Below, piece after piece: positions 36,801-45,891 of a stretch of DNA of 64,000 bases. The stretch is from the NCBI RefSeq assembly GCF_900112065.1, contig NZ_FOKE01000003.1, positions 330,018 to 394,017 of the forward strand. The letters are read 5' to 3'. Within the stretch, counting starts at the first letter, position 1. Every line of letters starts with the position of its first letter. The DNA comes from Cohnella sp. OV330. Lineage in GTDB: Bacteria > Bacillota > Bacilli > Paenibacillales > Paenibacillaceae. The notes below the pieces were generated by a model. The model was given only the letters and a program-made list of their open reading frames with translations. It was not told where the DNA came from and did no database searches. Made by a program: the position numbers and the translations under genes.

Positions 36801-37082
36801 TTGGGGAACGAATGGTTCCAGGTCGATCTGGGCGCCGCGCAAACCTTTGACACGGTCGAGCTGAACGCAGGCCCGGCTCCCGGCGATTATCCGCGGGCGT
36901 ATACCGTCTATGTCTCGAACGACGGGTCGAACTGGACGCCCGTCGCTAGCGGAGAGGGCGCGGGAGCGGTCGCTCGGGTTTCGTTCGCGGCCGTGACGGC
37001 CCGTTACGTCAACGTCAACCAGACCGGCACGGCCGGCAGCAATTGGTGGACGATCGCCGAGTTCAACCTTTACAGGCACTGA
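33894..37082 (+). CDS. Secreted GH30-type glucanase with four discoidin (CBM32-like) domains
   Basis: 1,062 residues. A signal peptide of about 30 residues (ends SSAAAA) is followed by a GH30 barrel (about 35-500) with acid/base Glu247 in TLQNEP and nucleophile Glu342 in MHLTEI. GH30 members cleave beta-1,6-glucan, glucosylceramide or xylan. Four F5/8 type C modules follow (about 510-640, 645-780, 785-910, 920-1062), each with an RYIRI/RYVKV strand and NWW or NYW near its end. They probably bind polysaccharide. It is secreted without SLH or sortase anchors. It is a single-gene unit with a cre upstream and a terminator after it. Beta-1,6-glucanase is the favoured guess given the neighbours. 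Confidence 0.9.
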   Translation: MYLKRTLLAALAALLALPLVLLAPSSAAAAGGGSVQVVYSSYNNTDTNNRLTAQPSKSLTAIDQTSADATIVVDPSITYQPWIGFGGSLEHDSIWELNRLSAADRSSALRALFDPATGNNYNLMRLAIACPDFCPDYDTSKQEKGYWTYDDMPAGQTDPTLAHFSVQRDIDLGVFSMLQEILTINPSVKFYASLWSPPAWMKDSGSLLNGGHVKPEFYGALANYYVKYIQAYRDRGIPIYAVTLQNEPAISVGYPSTLWTTDEQMNFAQTLGQIFAANNIKTKIWGLDDNEQNTFDYAKTLANPASAQYVEGMGFHNYTGQTLYQGTPLHAQYPDKTMHLTEITNGAAKLIEYMRNWMSSYSYWLTFIEFVNPGPGPGFWQNENRDPAQDPDFWVDSQVSWTGTPGSSSYKLNAWYYTFGQFSRFIQPGAVRIDSTGTVASDVTNVAFRNPDGTNVVIVVNRRPSDKNATDMNTSAKTIKLITPDGQIADTIPGDTVATYKWTSTTGDALPRAEWTSAASNTNGAFTAMQAIDGNAETWWTSGANEASGQTFTLNLGSQKTFDQVTLNLGKLSADVPASYVLGTSNDGTNWSDAATGHGTSGMTNIGFASLTAQYIRVQLTGAAAHWWSIADVSVYDGTSGLLPRAGWTASASATGGADAAANALDGNPATRWTNGTAQAPGQWLQVDMGAVRSFNKLSIDAGANAGDYARGYSVSVSADGANWSAPLATGIGRGQTIEAYVPTQSARYIRISQTGTASNWWTASELRVYKAAPSLLDRSGWTATASVSAGDGPASAALDGSLSSRWATGAAQSSGQWFRADLGKIQSIAGIALNAGSFAGDYPRGYKVDLSLDGTNWQTVAEGATPAQDVMIAFPTNFARYVKVTQTGSASANYWSIAEFNVFGAAQFPSPGTRLSHAGWTATASHTESGGNPNVALDGWLQAPRNAPYDGSVPIDNAVSRWTSGKAQLGNEWFQVDLGAAQTFDTVELNAGPAPGDYPRAYTVYVSNDGSNWTPVASGEGAGAVARVSFAAVTARYVNVNQTGTAGSNWWTIAEFNLYRH

Positions 37083-37094
37083 CCGCGCCAAACC

Positions 37095-37142
37095 AAAAAA
37101 ATCGGACATCCGCCCCTAAAAAAATCGGATGTCCGATTTTTG
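37095..37142 (+). terminator. Terminator after GH30, also resembling a two-box site
   Basis: AAAAATCGGACATCCG (37097-37112) pairs with CGGATGTCCGATTTTT (37126-37141). As a DNA sequence it also contains two direct copies of AAAAAAATCGGA 23 bp apart. The second lies 16 bp before the -35 position of a promoter whose -10 is TACAAT (37154-37159), in front of the next kinase gene. It could serve both roles; the terminator role is certain, the operator role is speculative. Confidence 0.85.
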
Positions 37143-37222
37143 TTGAATTCGTTTACAATTGAGGGAGAACTCGGCGGCCTGTCCGGCATTCGGCGATGAC
37201 ACGTTAAAAGGCGGTCGATTGG

Positions 37223-38983
37223 ATGTTAGCCCCTATGCGGCTTGCGCTGCGACGCATGAGGCCTCGCAAGCTCCGGATCCGGATCCTGCTGGCGATGGTC
37301 ATGCTGTCCGTGCCGCCCCTCATTTTGCTCGGCTATATTTCCTACAACATCTCCAAAAACACGATCGTCCGCAATCATATGGACAACAACGAGCACAACC
37401 TCAAGACGGCCAGCGAGGTCGCGGACCTGCTGCTGCGCAACGTCGTGAACATGCATCGCCTCATTCTGGCCAACGACCAGGTACGCGCGGACCTCGAGGC
37501 GGTCGGCGAGGACGGAGGGCGGACTCTCGACGTGCGCGCCGCGAACCGGCTGCAAAACGTGGTCGTCTCGAACCTAATCGACACGCGGCACATCGATTCG
37601 ATCTGCCTGTTCGACCGCGGCTTCCACGCCGTCTGCTATGGCAGCACCGATGCCAACGCAGGCATCTATGCGAGTCCGCAGGGCAGGCTCGCTATCGCGG
37701 GCAGCTCTTGGTATCGAGAGGCGCTGACGGCGAAGGGCCGGGAGCTCTTTTTCGCCTACAACGTTCTCCAAGCCTCTCCAAGCAGCGGCTCTTTTTCGAG
37801 CGTAAAAGTGCTCCGTGACCCATCCGACTACGAGACGATCGGCCTTCTCGTCATTAATTTGAAGAAGTCGATGTTCGGCCAGGCGATGAACGACAACCAG
37901 GACAGCGGCTTTCTCGTGCTCGATCCCGCGGGAAGCCCAGTCACCGTCGTCTACGCGCAGGATCCGGCTCTCGTGCAGAAGTTCGCGGACGCGAGCGGGG
38001 AGGAGGATGCGTTTCGCGCGCTCCATCGGATGGGCTACCTGACGATCGGCTACCGCAACGACACGACCGGCTGGACGTTCCTCCACGTCGTCAAGGCGAG
38101 CCGGCTGCTGCAGGATTCCACGCGGATCGGCCTCGCGACCGCTTGGTTCGCGGCGTTTATCGGCCTGATCGCGCTGTTGCTGTCGCTGTTCGTCTCGGGC
38201 AGCATCACCCGCCCCTTGCTGCAGCTGAAGAAGATGATGATCGACTGGTCGAAAGGAAACGGGGAGCAGGCGCAAAGGACGGCTTTCGACGAGGACGAAG
38301 TGGGCGCGATCGGCGAAACGTTCCGGCGAATCTCTACTGAAAACGTGCAGCTTAGCGAACGGCTCGTCCATTCGAAACTCAAGGAACGGGAGGCCGAACT
38401 CCGCTCGCTCCAGGCGCAGATCAAGCCGCATTTTTTGTACAACACGCTCGATTCGATCTACTGGATGGCCGTCATCGCCAAGAACAAGGAAATCGCCGCC
38501 ATGGCCGTCGCGCTGTCCGAGAGCTTCAAGCTGAGCCTCAACAAGGGCAAGGAGACGATCCCCGTCTTCAAGGAGCTGAAGCATATCGAGCACTACATGA
38601 CGATTCAGAATCTGCGGTACAAAGGGCGTTTCCGGTACGTTGCGGAGGTCGAGCCGGAGCTGATGAGCCTGGAGATACTGAAGCTGCTGCTTCAGCCGCT
38701 CGTGGAGAACGCCATCTACCACGGCCTCGAGCCCAAGATCGGGGAAGGCGAGGTTCGCCTGACGGGCCAGCTGCGTGACGGCATGGCGATATTCACGGTC
38801 GAAGACGACGGCGTAGGGATGGAATCGCAGGAGCAGACGCAAGGCGGTTACGGTCTCGGCAACGTCCGGGAGCGGCTCGCGCTTTACTACGGCCCGGACA
38901 GCGCCCTGACGGTGAGGACCGCGCCGGACGAAGGCACGTCGATCGAGATCCGGTTTCGCCCGCTGGACATCAAGGAGGGATGA
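37223..38983 (+). CDS. yesM: YesM-type sensor histidine kinase (second system)
   Basis: 586 residues, paralog of the 15017 kinase over its whole length, including the sensor region (DSICLFDRGFHAVCYG). Membrane spans lie near 20-40 and about 305-325, then HAMP, His403 in QIKPHFLYNTLDS, and ATP-binding boxes PLVENAIYHGLEPKIGEG and DDGVGM. AAAAGGCGG is well placed before the ATG. It is followed by its YesN gene (3-bp gap) and a lipoprotein gene. The likeness of the two sensor domains suggests related extracellular ligands. Confidence 0.93.
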   Translation: MLAPMRLALRRMRPRKLRIRILLAMVMLSVPPLILLGYISYNISKNTIVRNHMDNNEHNLKTASEVADLLLRNVVNMHRLILANDQVRADLEAVGEDGGRTLDVRAANRLQNVVVSNLIDTRHIDSICLFDRGFHAVCYGSTDANAGIYASPQGRLAIAGSSWYREALTAKGRELFFAYNVLQASPSSGSFSSVKVLRDPSDYETIGLLVINLKKSMFGQAMNDNQDSGFLVLDPAGSPVTVVYAQDPALVQKFADASGEEDAFRALHRMGYLTIGYRNDTTGWTFLHVVKASRLLQDSTRIGLATAWFAAFIGLIALLLSLFVSGSITRPLLQLKKMMIDWSKGNGEQAQRTAFDEDEVGAIGETFRRISTENVQLSERLVHSKLKEREAELRSLQAQIKPHFLYNTLDSIYWMAVIAKNKEIAAMAVALSESFKLSLNKGKETIPVFKELKHIEHYMTIQNLRYKGRFRYVAEVEPELMSLEILKLLLQPLVENAIYHGLEPKIGEGEVRLTGQLRDGMAIFTVEDDGVGMESQEQTQGGYGLGNVRERLALYYGPDSALTVRTAPDEGTSIEIRFRPLDIKEG

Positions 38984-38986
38984 GGC

Positions 38987-40525
38987 ATGCTGCGCGTCGT
39001 GATCTGCGACGATGAATATATCGTCCTGGAGGGCTTGCGCTCGATGATCGAATGGTCGGACTACGGCATGTCCCTCGTCGGTACGGCCGAGGACGGCAAG
39101 GCGGCTTGGGCGCTCATTCGCGAGCTGCGGCCCGACATCGTGATGACGGACATTCGCATGCCGGGCATCGACGGGCTGCGCCTGATCGAGCTTGTCATGG
39201 AGGAAGCGCCGGAGACGGTCTGCATCGTGTTCAGCGGGTTCAACGAATACGAGTACGTGCGGACCGCGATGAAGCTCGGGGTCGTCGATTACCTGGAGAA
39301 GCCGATCACGCTGGAAAAAGTGGACGAGGCGCTGCGGCGGACATGCGAGCGGATCGGCGGGCGTGAGGAACTGGCCGCGTTGCGGCGTGCCGCCGATGCG
39401 AGCCGGGAAGCGCTGCTCGAGCAGGCGACGCTGGCGCTGCTCCGGCGCGGAGCCGAGGCGCTGCCCCGTTGGCGCGCCTGCTTCGGCGAGGAGGAGGCGG
39501 ATCGGGTAGCCGCCGTCACGGTTATTGCAGGCGAGGTGCCGGATGGCGCGCTGGAGGAGGCGCTCGCGCCGCTCGGCGGAAGCCGGACGGTCGTCGTGGC
39601 CGACGGGGACGAGCGGCTTGCGGCCGTCTTTCATTTCGCGTGCCCGGACGATGCAGGCTGGGAGGAAGCGCGATGCCGCCTGTCGGAGCTGCCGGACGCG
39701 GCCGGCGCGGGCTTGACGTACAGCGGCGTCGCCGACGCCGTCCGAAGCCGAACCGAGGCGCTGCGCGCGCTGCGGTTCGCCCGGTTTATGGAGGAGCGAG
39801 GCCTGACCCGTTACGCGCACATCGCGGAGAGCGGCGTCTTCCCCGAAGGGCTGACGGATCGCGAAGAAGCGATCCTGTTCGATATCCGAACCGGAGATAA
39901 AGAGGGGCTACACCGTGACCTGGACGCCTTCAGCAGATGGATGGAGCAGGAGCGCCTCGATCCGGAGCTTGCGGAGCAGGAGATTTTGAAGCTGGCTTAC
40001 GTCGGCCGCCGTTCGGGGCGGGAGACGGTGCCGGGCGCGCAGCGAGCCGCCATGACCGCTAGGGCGGTGCCGCACCGGGAGCTGGCGGGTTTGCAGACGC
40101 GAGACGAGATGTTCCGCTGGCTCCGCGGGCAGTTGGAGACGGTCTTCGCCAAAACCGCCGAGGAACGGCAGGCGTCCCAGCACGCCGCGGTGGCCAAAGC
40201 GCTCGACTTCATCGGCCGACACTTCCGCCGCGATCTGACGCTCCAGGAGGTTGCGGATCACGTCGGCATGAACACCACTTATTTCAGCCTGCTGTTCAAG
40301 GAAAAAACAGGTGCCTCCTATATCAAGCACGTCACGCGGCTGCGGCTCGACGAAGCCAAGCTGCTCCTGCGCGAGGGCAAGCGAGTGAACGAAGCAAGCG
40401 AGGCGGTCGGCTATTACAACTACAGGCATTTCACGGAGCTGTTCAAAAAGCACGTCGGCATGACGCCCGGCCAGTACCGGGACGATCCGGTCGCGTCGGT
40501 GCGGAAGGAGGCGGACCATGGCTGA
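38987..40525 (+). CDS. yesN: YesN-type response regulator (second system)
   Basis: 512 residues with receiver acceptor Asp55 (VMTDIRMPGIDG), Lys in YLEKPI, a variable middle region and an AraC C-terminus (LTLQEVADHVGMNTTYFSLLF ... YYNYRHFTELFKKHVGMTPGQ). It is a paralog of the 16792 protein; the DNA-binding helices are similar enough that they may recognise related boxes. Its last 8 bp overlap the start of the downstream lipoprotein gene. Confidence 0.93.
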   Translation: MLRVVICDDEYIVLEGLRSMIEWSDYGMSLVGTAEDGKAAWALIRELRPDIVMTDIRMPGIDGLRLIELVMEEAPETVCIVFSGFNEYEYVRTAMKLGVVDYLEKPITLEKVDEALRRTCERIGGREELAALRRAADASREALLEQATLALLRRGAEALPRWRACFGEEEADRVAAVTVIAGEVPDGALEEALAPLGGSRTVVVADGDERLAAVFHFACPDDAGWEEARCRLSELPDAAGAGLTYSGVADAVRSRTEALRALRFARFMEERGLTRYAHIAESGVFPEGLTDREEAILFDIRTGDKEGLHRDLDAFSRWMEQERLDPELAEQEILKLAYVGRRSGRETVPGAQRAAMTARAVPHRELAGLQTRDEMFRWLRGQLETVFAKTAEERQASQHAAVAKALDFIGRHFRRDLTLQEVADHVGMNTTYFSLLFKEKTGASYIKHVTRLRLDEAKLLLREGKRVNEASEAVGYYNYRHFTELFKKHVGMTPGQYRDDPVASVRKEADHG

Positions 40526-41903
40526 TCATCGTGCCGGACGCGGGAAAGGGGATCATGCGCGGCTTCCGCCCGCGGCGCGCCGTAACCGGTTATTTTTGCA
40601 ATGGACGCCATTGCTGCTCATCCTCATTCTGCTGCCCGCATGCGGCGGCGTATCGTCTTATTCCTCGGACCGTCCGGTCGTGTCCGATCCGACCCGCGTC
40701 ATCCGCTACGTCTCCTCCAATCTGGAGTCGCAGCAGCCCCGCATCGTCAGCGAGCTGGCCCGGGACTACGAGCGGGAGCACCCTTCGGTCCGGTACGAAT
40801 TCGAGAACGTCAATACGTCCGACCTGCTGCAGCGGATCCAGCTGCTGGCGGCGAGCAACGACCTCCCGGAGCTGTTCACCTACGAATCCGGCAAACCGCT
40901 CCAGCAGCTGTCCGAGCACGGCTTCGTGCTCGATATCGAGCAGGCGTTCGGGGAGCTGGGACTCGGGGACGCGCTGAACCCGACCGCCGTCAAGCTGCTC
41001 AAGTCGATGACAGGCGGGAAGGGGCTATACGCGCTGCCGCTCGAGATCAACATCGAGGGGTTCTGGTACAACAAGACGCTTTTCGAGCAAAACGGCATTG
41101 AGGTGCCCAAAACCTGGGACCAGCTGCTTCAAGCGGCCGAAACGCTTGAGCAGGCGGGCGTGCAGCCCTTCGCCGTGGCCGGGTCGCAGAAATGGACGCT
41201 CACTCGGCTGATCAACGGTTACGTCGTGCGCAAATACGGCTTCGACGCGATGGCGCGCGTGAGCCGGGGCGAGCTCAGCCTGACCGATCCGGGATTCGTC
41301 GAGGCGGCGGACGTCGTTCAGCGCATGGCGCTGCAGGGCTACTTCGGGGACCACGTGAACACGACCGACCTGGACGAGGCGACCGCGATGTTCCTGCAGG
41401 GGCGGGCCGCGATCTATTATACGGGGAGCTGGAGCCTGCGGGATTTCAACGATCCGAAGCAGAACCGCATCGGGGAAGACCGGATCGGCCTGTTTAATAT
41501 TCCGCTCGTGCCGGGCGGCGCGGGCGGCGAAGGCGATTGGCTGCTTAACGCGGGGCTGACGACCTCCTTCTCCGCGGCCGGCTACGACGACGAGATGAAG
41601 CGGTGGATGAAGTCGGTGTTCTCGGATTACGGCAACAAGGCGATGAGCGAGATGGGCATTATTACGGGGTTTAAGACCGACCGTCTGCCGCAAACGCTGC
41701 CGCCGCTGACCCAACTGGCGCAGAGCAAGATCGACGGCGTCCAAAACGGCACGCTGTGGTTCGAGGCTTTCTTTAACGCAGAGACGCAGGCGACCGCCTG
41801 GAACAACGCGCAGTTGCTCGTATCGAGCGCGAGCTACACGCCGGCCATGTATATGGCCGATTTGCAGGTGGCGCTGGACAAGCAGTTGCGGAGCGAGCGA
41901 TAA
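40518..41903 (+). CDS. Binding-protein-like lipoprotein in the second YesM-YesN operon
   Basis: 461 residues. GGAGG lies 7 nt before the ATG, which overlaps the YesN stop. A basic N-terminus and hydrophobic stretch end in LLPAC (Cys42). The rest is the same subfamily as the proteins encoded at 7472 and 18276 (QLLAASNDLPELFTYESGKP, NIEGFWYNKTLF, NAGLTTSFS). There is no linked permease. Its identical placement to the 18276 gene supports a role as a ligand receptor for YesM rather than a transporter subunit, which is inference. Confidence 0.88.
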   Translation: MADHRAGRGKGDHARLPPAARRNRLFLQWTPLLLILILLPACGGVSSYSSDRPVVSDPTRVIRYVSSNLESQQPRIVSELARDYEREHPSVRYEFENVNTSDLLQRIQLLAASNDLPELFTYESGKPLQQLSEHGFVLDIEQAFGELGLGDALNPTAVKLLKSMTGGKGLYALPLEINIEGFWYNKTLFEQNGIEVPKTWDQLLQAAETLEQAGVQPFAVAGSQKWTLTRLINGYVVRKYGFDAMARVSRGELSLTDPGFVEAADVVQRMALQGYFGDHVNTTDLDEATAMFLQGRAAIYYTGSWSLRDFNDPKQNRIGEDRIGLFNIPLVPGGAGGEGDWLLNAGLTTSFSAAGYDDEMKRWMKSVFSDYGNKAMSEMGIITGFKTDRLPQTLPPLTQLAQSKIDGVQNGTLWFEAFFNAETQATAWNNAQLLVSSASYTPAMYMADLQVALDKQLRSER

Positions 41904-41909
41904 GAAGGA

Positions 41910-41936
41910 AGGCGGCCGGGGGACCGGTCGCCTTTT
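41910..41936 (+). terminator. Rho-independent terminator of the second YesM-YesN operon
   Basis: AGGCGGCCGG pairs with CCGGTCGCCT (one mismatch) and is followed by TTTT. Confidence 0.7.
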
Positions 41937-42064
41937 GCTATGCAGATTGTGCGGTTGGATCCAGCGGTTGGGTATTTTTACATCTTTTTTACACCTTGTT
42001 GAAACTATTGATAAGGGGTGATCGTCATGCACTGTATGGAAATCAATCATGGAAGGATGATATC

Positions 42065-43351
42065 ATGAGTCTCCCATTCGCTAAACCTGTTTTACTGTTT
42101 ACATTGGTATTCATGCTATTCGGCGCTTTAACTCAACCAATTTACGCGGACATGCCGCATTCGTCATACCAGGGGATGAACTGGACCTCCCCCGATACGA
42201 CCGCTACCGTCAAACCAAAATGGACTGCTGCGATCGATAATCCCAAAGACTCAAATACAATTAATGCGGGTACGATTGCGACCGGGGAAGGCAAAGTATT
42301 TGTCTTCCAGCAGGGTCGCTTGTTCGCGTTAAATGCGAAGACAGGCAAGACGTTATGGACTTACGGCTCTAGAATGGTCTCACCTATAGCTTATCGTGAT
42401 GGGGTCGTTTACGCGATTTCTAAGGAGGGGATTTTACATGCCATCCATGCAATAAATGGAAAGAAGAAGTGGGCGACCGCTAGCCGGACATCCGGAATTT
42501 CAAGGTTACTCGTCAACGGAAATAAAGTTTACATCTACAACGGCCATATACGCGCATTTGATGCGAAATCTGGAGCGTTACTGTGGATAGATCATTTCCC
42601 CAATGAATTTTGTGACTATGACATTAAGTTCGCTGCAGGAAAAGTACTGGTAAGTACGGCGTTTTCAGGTGCTTACACCTATGAGTCTCTTCTCGCATTC
42701 AATGAGAGCAACGGTCATCTTGCCTGGGAAGCACCTAACGCGAGCGCACCGTTAGATTTAAAGGAAAATCAAATACTAGTACAACGCACGTCAAACTTAC
42801 TGGATCAACTTGAGAAGACAACTTTGGACACGATCGATCTGTTGTCTGGAAAGGTTGTCAAAACGGTTGAATACAAGGAAAACGGCAAAGCCTGGATTGA
42901 TTCCGGACATGTATATATTTTTGCAGCGGGGGTCGTCTATGCCTATCCGTTGAATGCGGTTCCCGATCAAGTCACGAGGGATTCTTATCGGTCAGACAGC
43001 GCTTATAAGAATTTCTGGGCTGGGGGTCCGGACGCGGGGAGAATTTTGTTTACCGACGGAGATCAAATAACGGGCTCAAAGCTCGTCAATAAGTCAGTCG
43101 TGTACTACGGTTCGGCGGGTACTCAGGGTACTTCGATCGCCCGATTCGACACGTTCGGCAATGGCCTATACGTTGCTTACACTGATGGGAGGCTGGAAGC
43201 TAAAGATTTGATTACGGCTAAGAGAGTATTTGTCATTCACACCAAGGGGAGAGTCTTCGGCCCGACGCTACGTGAAGATGGCATGATCATTGTCCAATCT
43301 CAAGGAAGTGTCAATGCCGTGTCCGAACCGACACTTTTAAAGGTCAAGTAA
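42065..43351 (+). CDS. Secreted PQQ-like beta-propeller protein
   Basis: 428 residues. ATG 42065 follows GGAAGGAT. A signal peptide ends near LTQPIYA (about 28). The mature part has repeated PQQ/WD-like blades: GRLFALNAKTGKTLWTYG, GILHAIHAINGKKKW, GHIRAFDAKSGALLW, YESLLAFNESNGHLAWE. No quinone-binding catalytic residues or enzyme motif are recognised, so it is probably a structural or binding propeller. It is the first gene of the AT-richer segment and shows different base composition from the sugar genes to its left. Confidence 0.8.
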   Translation: MSLPFAKPVLLFTLVFMLFGALTQPIYADMPHSSYQGMNWTSPDTTATVKPKWTAAIDNPKDSNTINAGTIATGEGKVFVFQQGRLFALNAKTGKTLWTYGSRMVSPIAYRDGVVYAISKEGILHAIHAINGKKKWATASRTSGISRLLVNGNKVYIYNGHIRAFDAKSGALLWIDHFPNEFCDYDIKFAAGKVLVSTAFSGAYTYESLLAFNESNGHLAWEAPNASAPLDLKENQILVQRTSNLLDQLEKTTLDTIDLLSGKVVKTVEYKENGKAWIDSGHVYIFAAGVVYAYPLNAVPDQVTRDSYRSDSAYKNFWAGGPDAGRILFTDGDQITGSKLVNKSVVYYGSAGTQGTSIARFDTFGNGLYVAYTDGRLEAKDLITAKRVFVIHTKGRVFGPTLREDGMIIVQSQGSVNAVSEPTLLKVK

Positions 43352-43477
43352 CCTCTTGCCTTAGAATTCTAGCATCGGGCGCTAAGATAACGTTCATTCT
43401 TTTTTATTTCAAAGAAACCTAGTCGCAACTTTCATGAGTATCTTTACGTCCCGCATTAAAATGGAAAATAAAGCAGG

Positions 43478-43900
43478 GTGATTTCGATTGTAAAGATGAA
43501 TGTTTGGATTGCATTTTTTTGTTTTGTGTTTCTGATTGGTTGCAGTAAGGAAACAACGAAGCAGAATAACGTTAATCCTGTTGAATACCTCGAGTCGTTT
43601 GGTTGGCATGTGGATGGGAAAATGAGCAAAGAAAAGCTAGAAACAAAAAACGCAGACCCAAGTATAGCGGCTATTGTTGATTTGAAGCCGTATGTGAATA
43701 AGGAAATTTATATTACAACCTACTTGCTGAAAGAAAAACACAAAACAGGGAAGAAACTATACGCTCGCGTTTATCAAATTAATGAAGACATTATTGGCGG
43801 ATACGGACATATAGAGACTTGGGAGCCTGGCGTTTTTTCTTTGAAGGATAAAGAAAGGTTAACTAACGAAGGAGCAATAAATCTAAACGGGGAACGTTAA
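43478..43900 (+). CDS. Small lipoprotein of unknown function
   Basis: About 140 residues, AT-rich. The hydrophobic N-terminus ends in LIGC, a lipobox. The remainder (NPVEYLESFGWHV ... GGYGHIETWEPGVFSLK) resembles small DUF4830-like lipoproteins, with low certainty. The start is unclear: GTG 43478 overlaps the AGGG ribosome site, and ATG 43496 lies rather far from it. It stands alone. Confidence 0.65.
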   Translation: MISIVKMNVWIAFFCFVFLIGCSKETTKQNNVNPVEYLESFGWHVDGKMSKEKLETKNADPSIAAIVDLKPYVNKEIYITTYLLKEKHKTGKKLYARVYQINEDIIGGYGHIETWEPGVFSLKDKERLTNEGAINLNGER

Positions 43901-43999
43901 GTTAAGGTAGAAATGTTCAATAATTCGTGGATGCCTCAGGTATGGCGAGTTTAAGGAGTTCGCGACAAAGATACTAGGATTTAAGAAGGTGGGTTAGGC

Positions 44000-44359
44000 T
44001 TGAAATATAATGAACTTTCAAAAATATTTATTAATGAATTTCCTAAATTCAGCGTTAACCTTATTGAACATGAAGTATTCTATGAAGAAGTCCTTAACCA
44101 TGTATTTTTTGGTGAATTAAATGATTATTTGATCGAATTACTAAGGAAAGATATAGAAGATGAGTTGCTAATACGATTATTTGAATTTTATGAAAGGATG
44201 GAATTAAAGGGGGATACTCTAGTTAAAGAAGTTTTGTCTTGCACTATTCTAGAGCGACTCGGCGATGAAAAGGAAATACTAGAAATTGCTTATAGATACA
44301 TGGGTAAGGAAACAAGAAAAGCGTCGGATCATATTGAAAAAGCGTGGGGGAGATTATGA
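44000..44359 (+). CDS. Hypothetical protein, possible immunity type
   Basis: 119 residues, TTG start with GAAGGTGG upstream. The sequence is largely helical and acidic (LNDYLIELLRKDIEDELLIRLFEFYERM). It resembles the small DUF proteins often found as immunity partners of polymorphic toxins, but I cannot name the family with confidence. Single gene among other small unrelated genes. Confidence 0.6.
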   Translation: MKYNELSKIFINEFPKFSVNLIEHEVFYEEVLNHVFFGELNDYLIELLRKDIEDELLIRLFEFYERMELKGDTLVKEVLSCTILERLGDEKEILEIAYRYMGKETRKASDHIEKAWGRL

Positions 44360-44452
44360 GAATTTCAAGGTATCTCTCCTAAGCCACCGATAACCTCAAA
44401 CACGGCATTCAAGTAAGCATGGCTTCATTATCATTTAATGAGGTGTCTGCAT

Positions 44453-45562
44453 ATGACATGGTTACGAGGCGGTCCGTTCTTAGAACTTAGCTTCATTATT
44501 AAAGAACCAGCTCGGATTGAAGATATCTTCTCAGAATTGGAAAAGACAACAGTTAAAATTGAGGTCCACGTAACTCCAGAACTAGTCCAGCAATATTACA
44601 AAGGCTATCCTTACGACGAGAAAGCCTCTAACAGTGTCATGATTCATAAGGCTACGATCAGCTTGACCGTCCATACGACACGACAACGAAATGCTTTGCT
44701 TTTGGTCGAAAAGATAAGCTCAGAGCTCATTTCATTTTCGATGTGCTTTTTTGGAAGTGCATTTGACGCTCCAGAGTGGAATCAACCTGGAATAATGGAT
44801 GAAGAAGTAGACGAATTCGTTTCACTTCTGATCTCACTCCATAAAGAAATAAAGTTTAGCTTGGGCTGCTTAGCTTATGAAGAGGATATTAAGGGATTGT
44901 TTGATACTGAAGAAGTCTATCCAAGTGAAAAGTACGTAATTTCAAACCTTAATATAAAGGACAACTTTCAGAAGTTTCAAGCCATTATTATGAAGAAAAC
45001 ATTATTGGACGCTTTACAAGTTGGACACCATTACACGACGATTGATAATTCCTGTTTGCTTCGCCAAAGCGGAAGGCCCCTTATGAATTGGATTACTTTA
45101 ACAAAACCAGAGATTGACAAGGCATGGAACTCTTTCGATCAACGTTTCAGTTTTTCGCCCAACGTAAATCCAAGCAATTGGCCCAGTATAACCGTCAATG
45201 ACGATCATTTCATTTCATACGCTTTGACAGATACTTCGGACTCCTCCCTCCTTGATCTCGAAATGAAATGCCTTAACACTTTAAAAACATTGGTTAAACC
45301 AAATGAATACATCTACGCATTAGACTGGCAGCATGAAAGCTTTTGGTTCAATCCACATCTATCTTACGGAGAACGCAGTTGGACTATCCCTTTTTATCCA
45401 GACGGAGACTATTACATCTTCTTCCCTAAAGATATTAGATGGTGCTACTTTAGTCATCCTTGGGAACAATCCGTGACCTTGATAGGCGGGGATTTGATAC
45501 AAGCATTTTCAAGTAATCAGCCAGCAATCTTTGGTAAAGTGCTGAGAAAATGTTTAAAGTAA
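44453..45562 (+). CDS. DUF2716-type protein with extra N-terminal domain
   Basis: 369 residues from ATG 44453, preceded by GAGGTG; an earlier ATG at 44438 lacks a site. The C-terminal about 160 residues match the DUF2716 pattern (WNSFDQRFSFSP ... NWPSI ... YALDWQHESFWFNPH ... FPDGDYYIFFPKDI-like region, HPWEQSVTLIGG). The N-terminal about 200 residues form a separate unknown domain. DUF2716 proteins are short on their own, so this is a two-domain version. Function unknown; the setting suggests an immunity role. Confidence 0.7.
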   Translation: MTWLRGGPFLELSFIIKEPARIEDIFSELEKTTVKIEVHVTPELVQQYYKGYPYDEKASNSVMIHKATISLTVHTTRQRNALLLVEKISSELISFSMCFFGSAFDAPEWNQPGIMDEEVDEFVSLLISLHKEIKFSLGCLAYEEDIKGLFDTEEVYPSEKYVISNLNIKDNFQKFQAIIMKKTLLDALQVGHHYTTIDNSCLLRQSGRPLMNWITLTKPEIDKAWNSFDQRFSFSPNVNPSNWPSITVNDDHFISYALTDTSDSSLLDLEMKCLNTLKTLVKPNEYIYALDWQHESFWFNPHLSYGERSWTIPFYPDGDYYIFFPKDIRWCYFSHPWEQSVTLIGGDLIQAFSSNQPAIFGKVLRKCLK

Positions 45563-45589
45563 GATGCCTAGTTCTCATGGAGGTGTAGA

Positions 45590-45859
45590 TTGAAAATAAG
45601 GATAATAAAGAAAGAAAGGCTCATCGTTATTGATGAATACTTTAAAATCGGTGGTGCTCCAGAACCGAATAATTTCTGCGAAGCTTGCAAACACCAGCTT
45701 TATTACTACGACCGGTATGATGCTACATTTTGTGCAAACTGTAACGATTGGATAACGCCAAATTGCGGAAAGGCTGAATGCTTCTACTGCAATTTGAGAC
45801 CCAATGTTCCGCTTGAACTAAAACGTTGGACTAATCCTTCATCGCTTATCAATCAATAG
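45590..45859 (+). CDS. Small zinc-ribbon-like protein
   Basis: 89 residues, TTG start with an excellent GGAGGTG site. Cysteines are arranged as CEAC, CANC, a lone Cys and CFYC, suggesting one or two zinc-binding knuckles. No known family. It begins 27 bp after the DUF2716-type gene and may be co-transcribed with it. Confidence 0.6.
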   Translation: MKIRIIKKERLIVIDEYFKIGGAPEPNNFCEACKHQLYYYDRYDATFCANCNDWITPNCGKAECFYCNLRPNVPLELKRWTNPSSLINQ

Positions 45860-45891
45860 TTGTTACACTTTTAATTTAAAGGAGTCTCTTC

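Noticed and set aside
37574..39820. 748-codon reverse-strand frame
   Set aside because: Antisense to the second YesM and YesN genes; composition is typical of a shadow frame.
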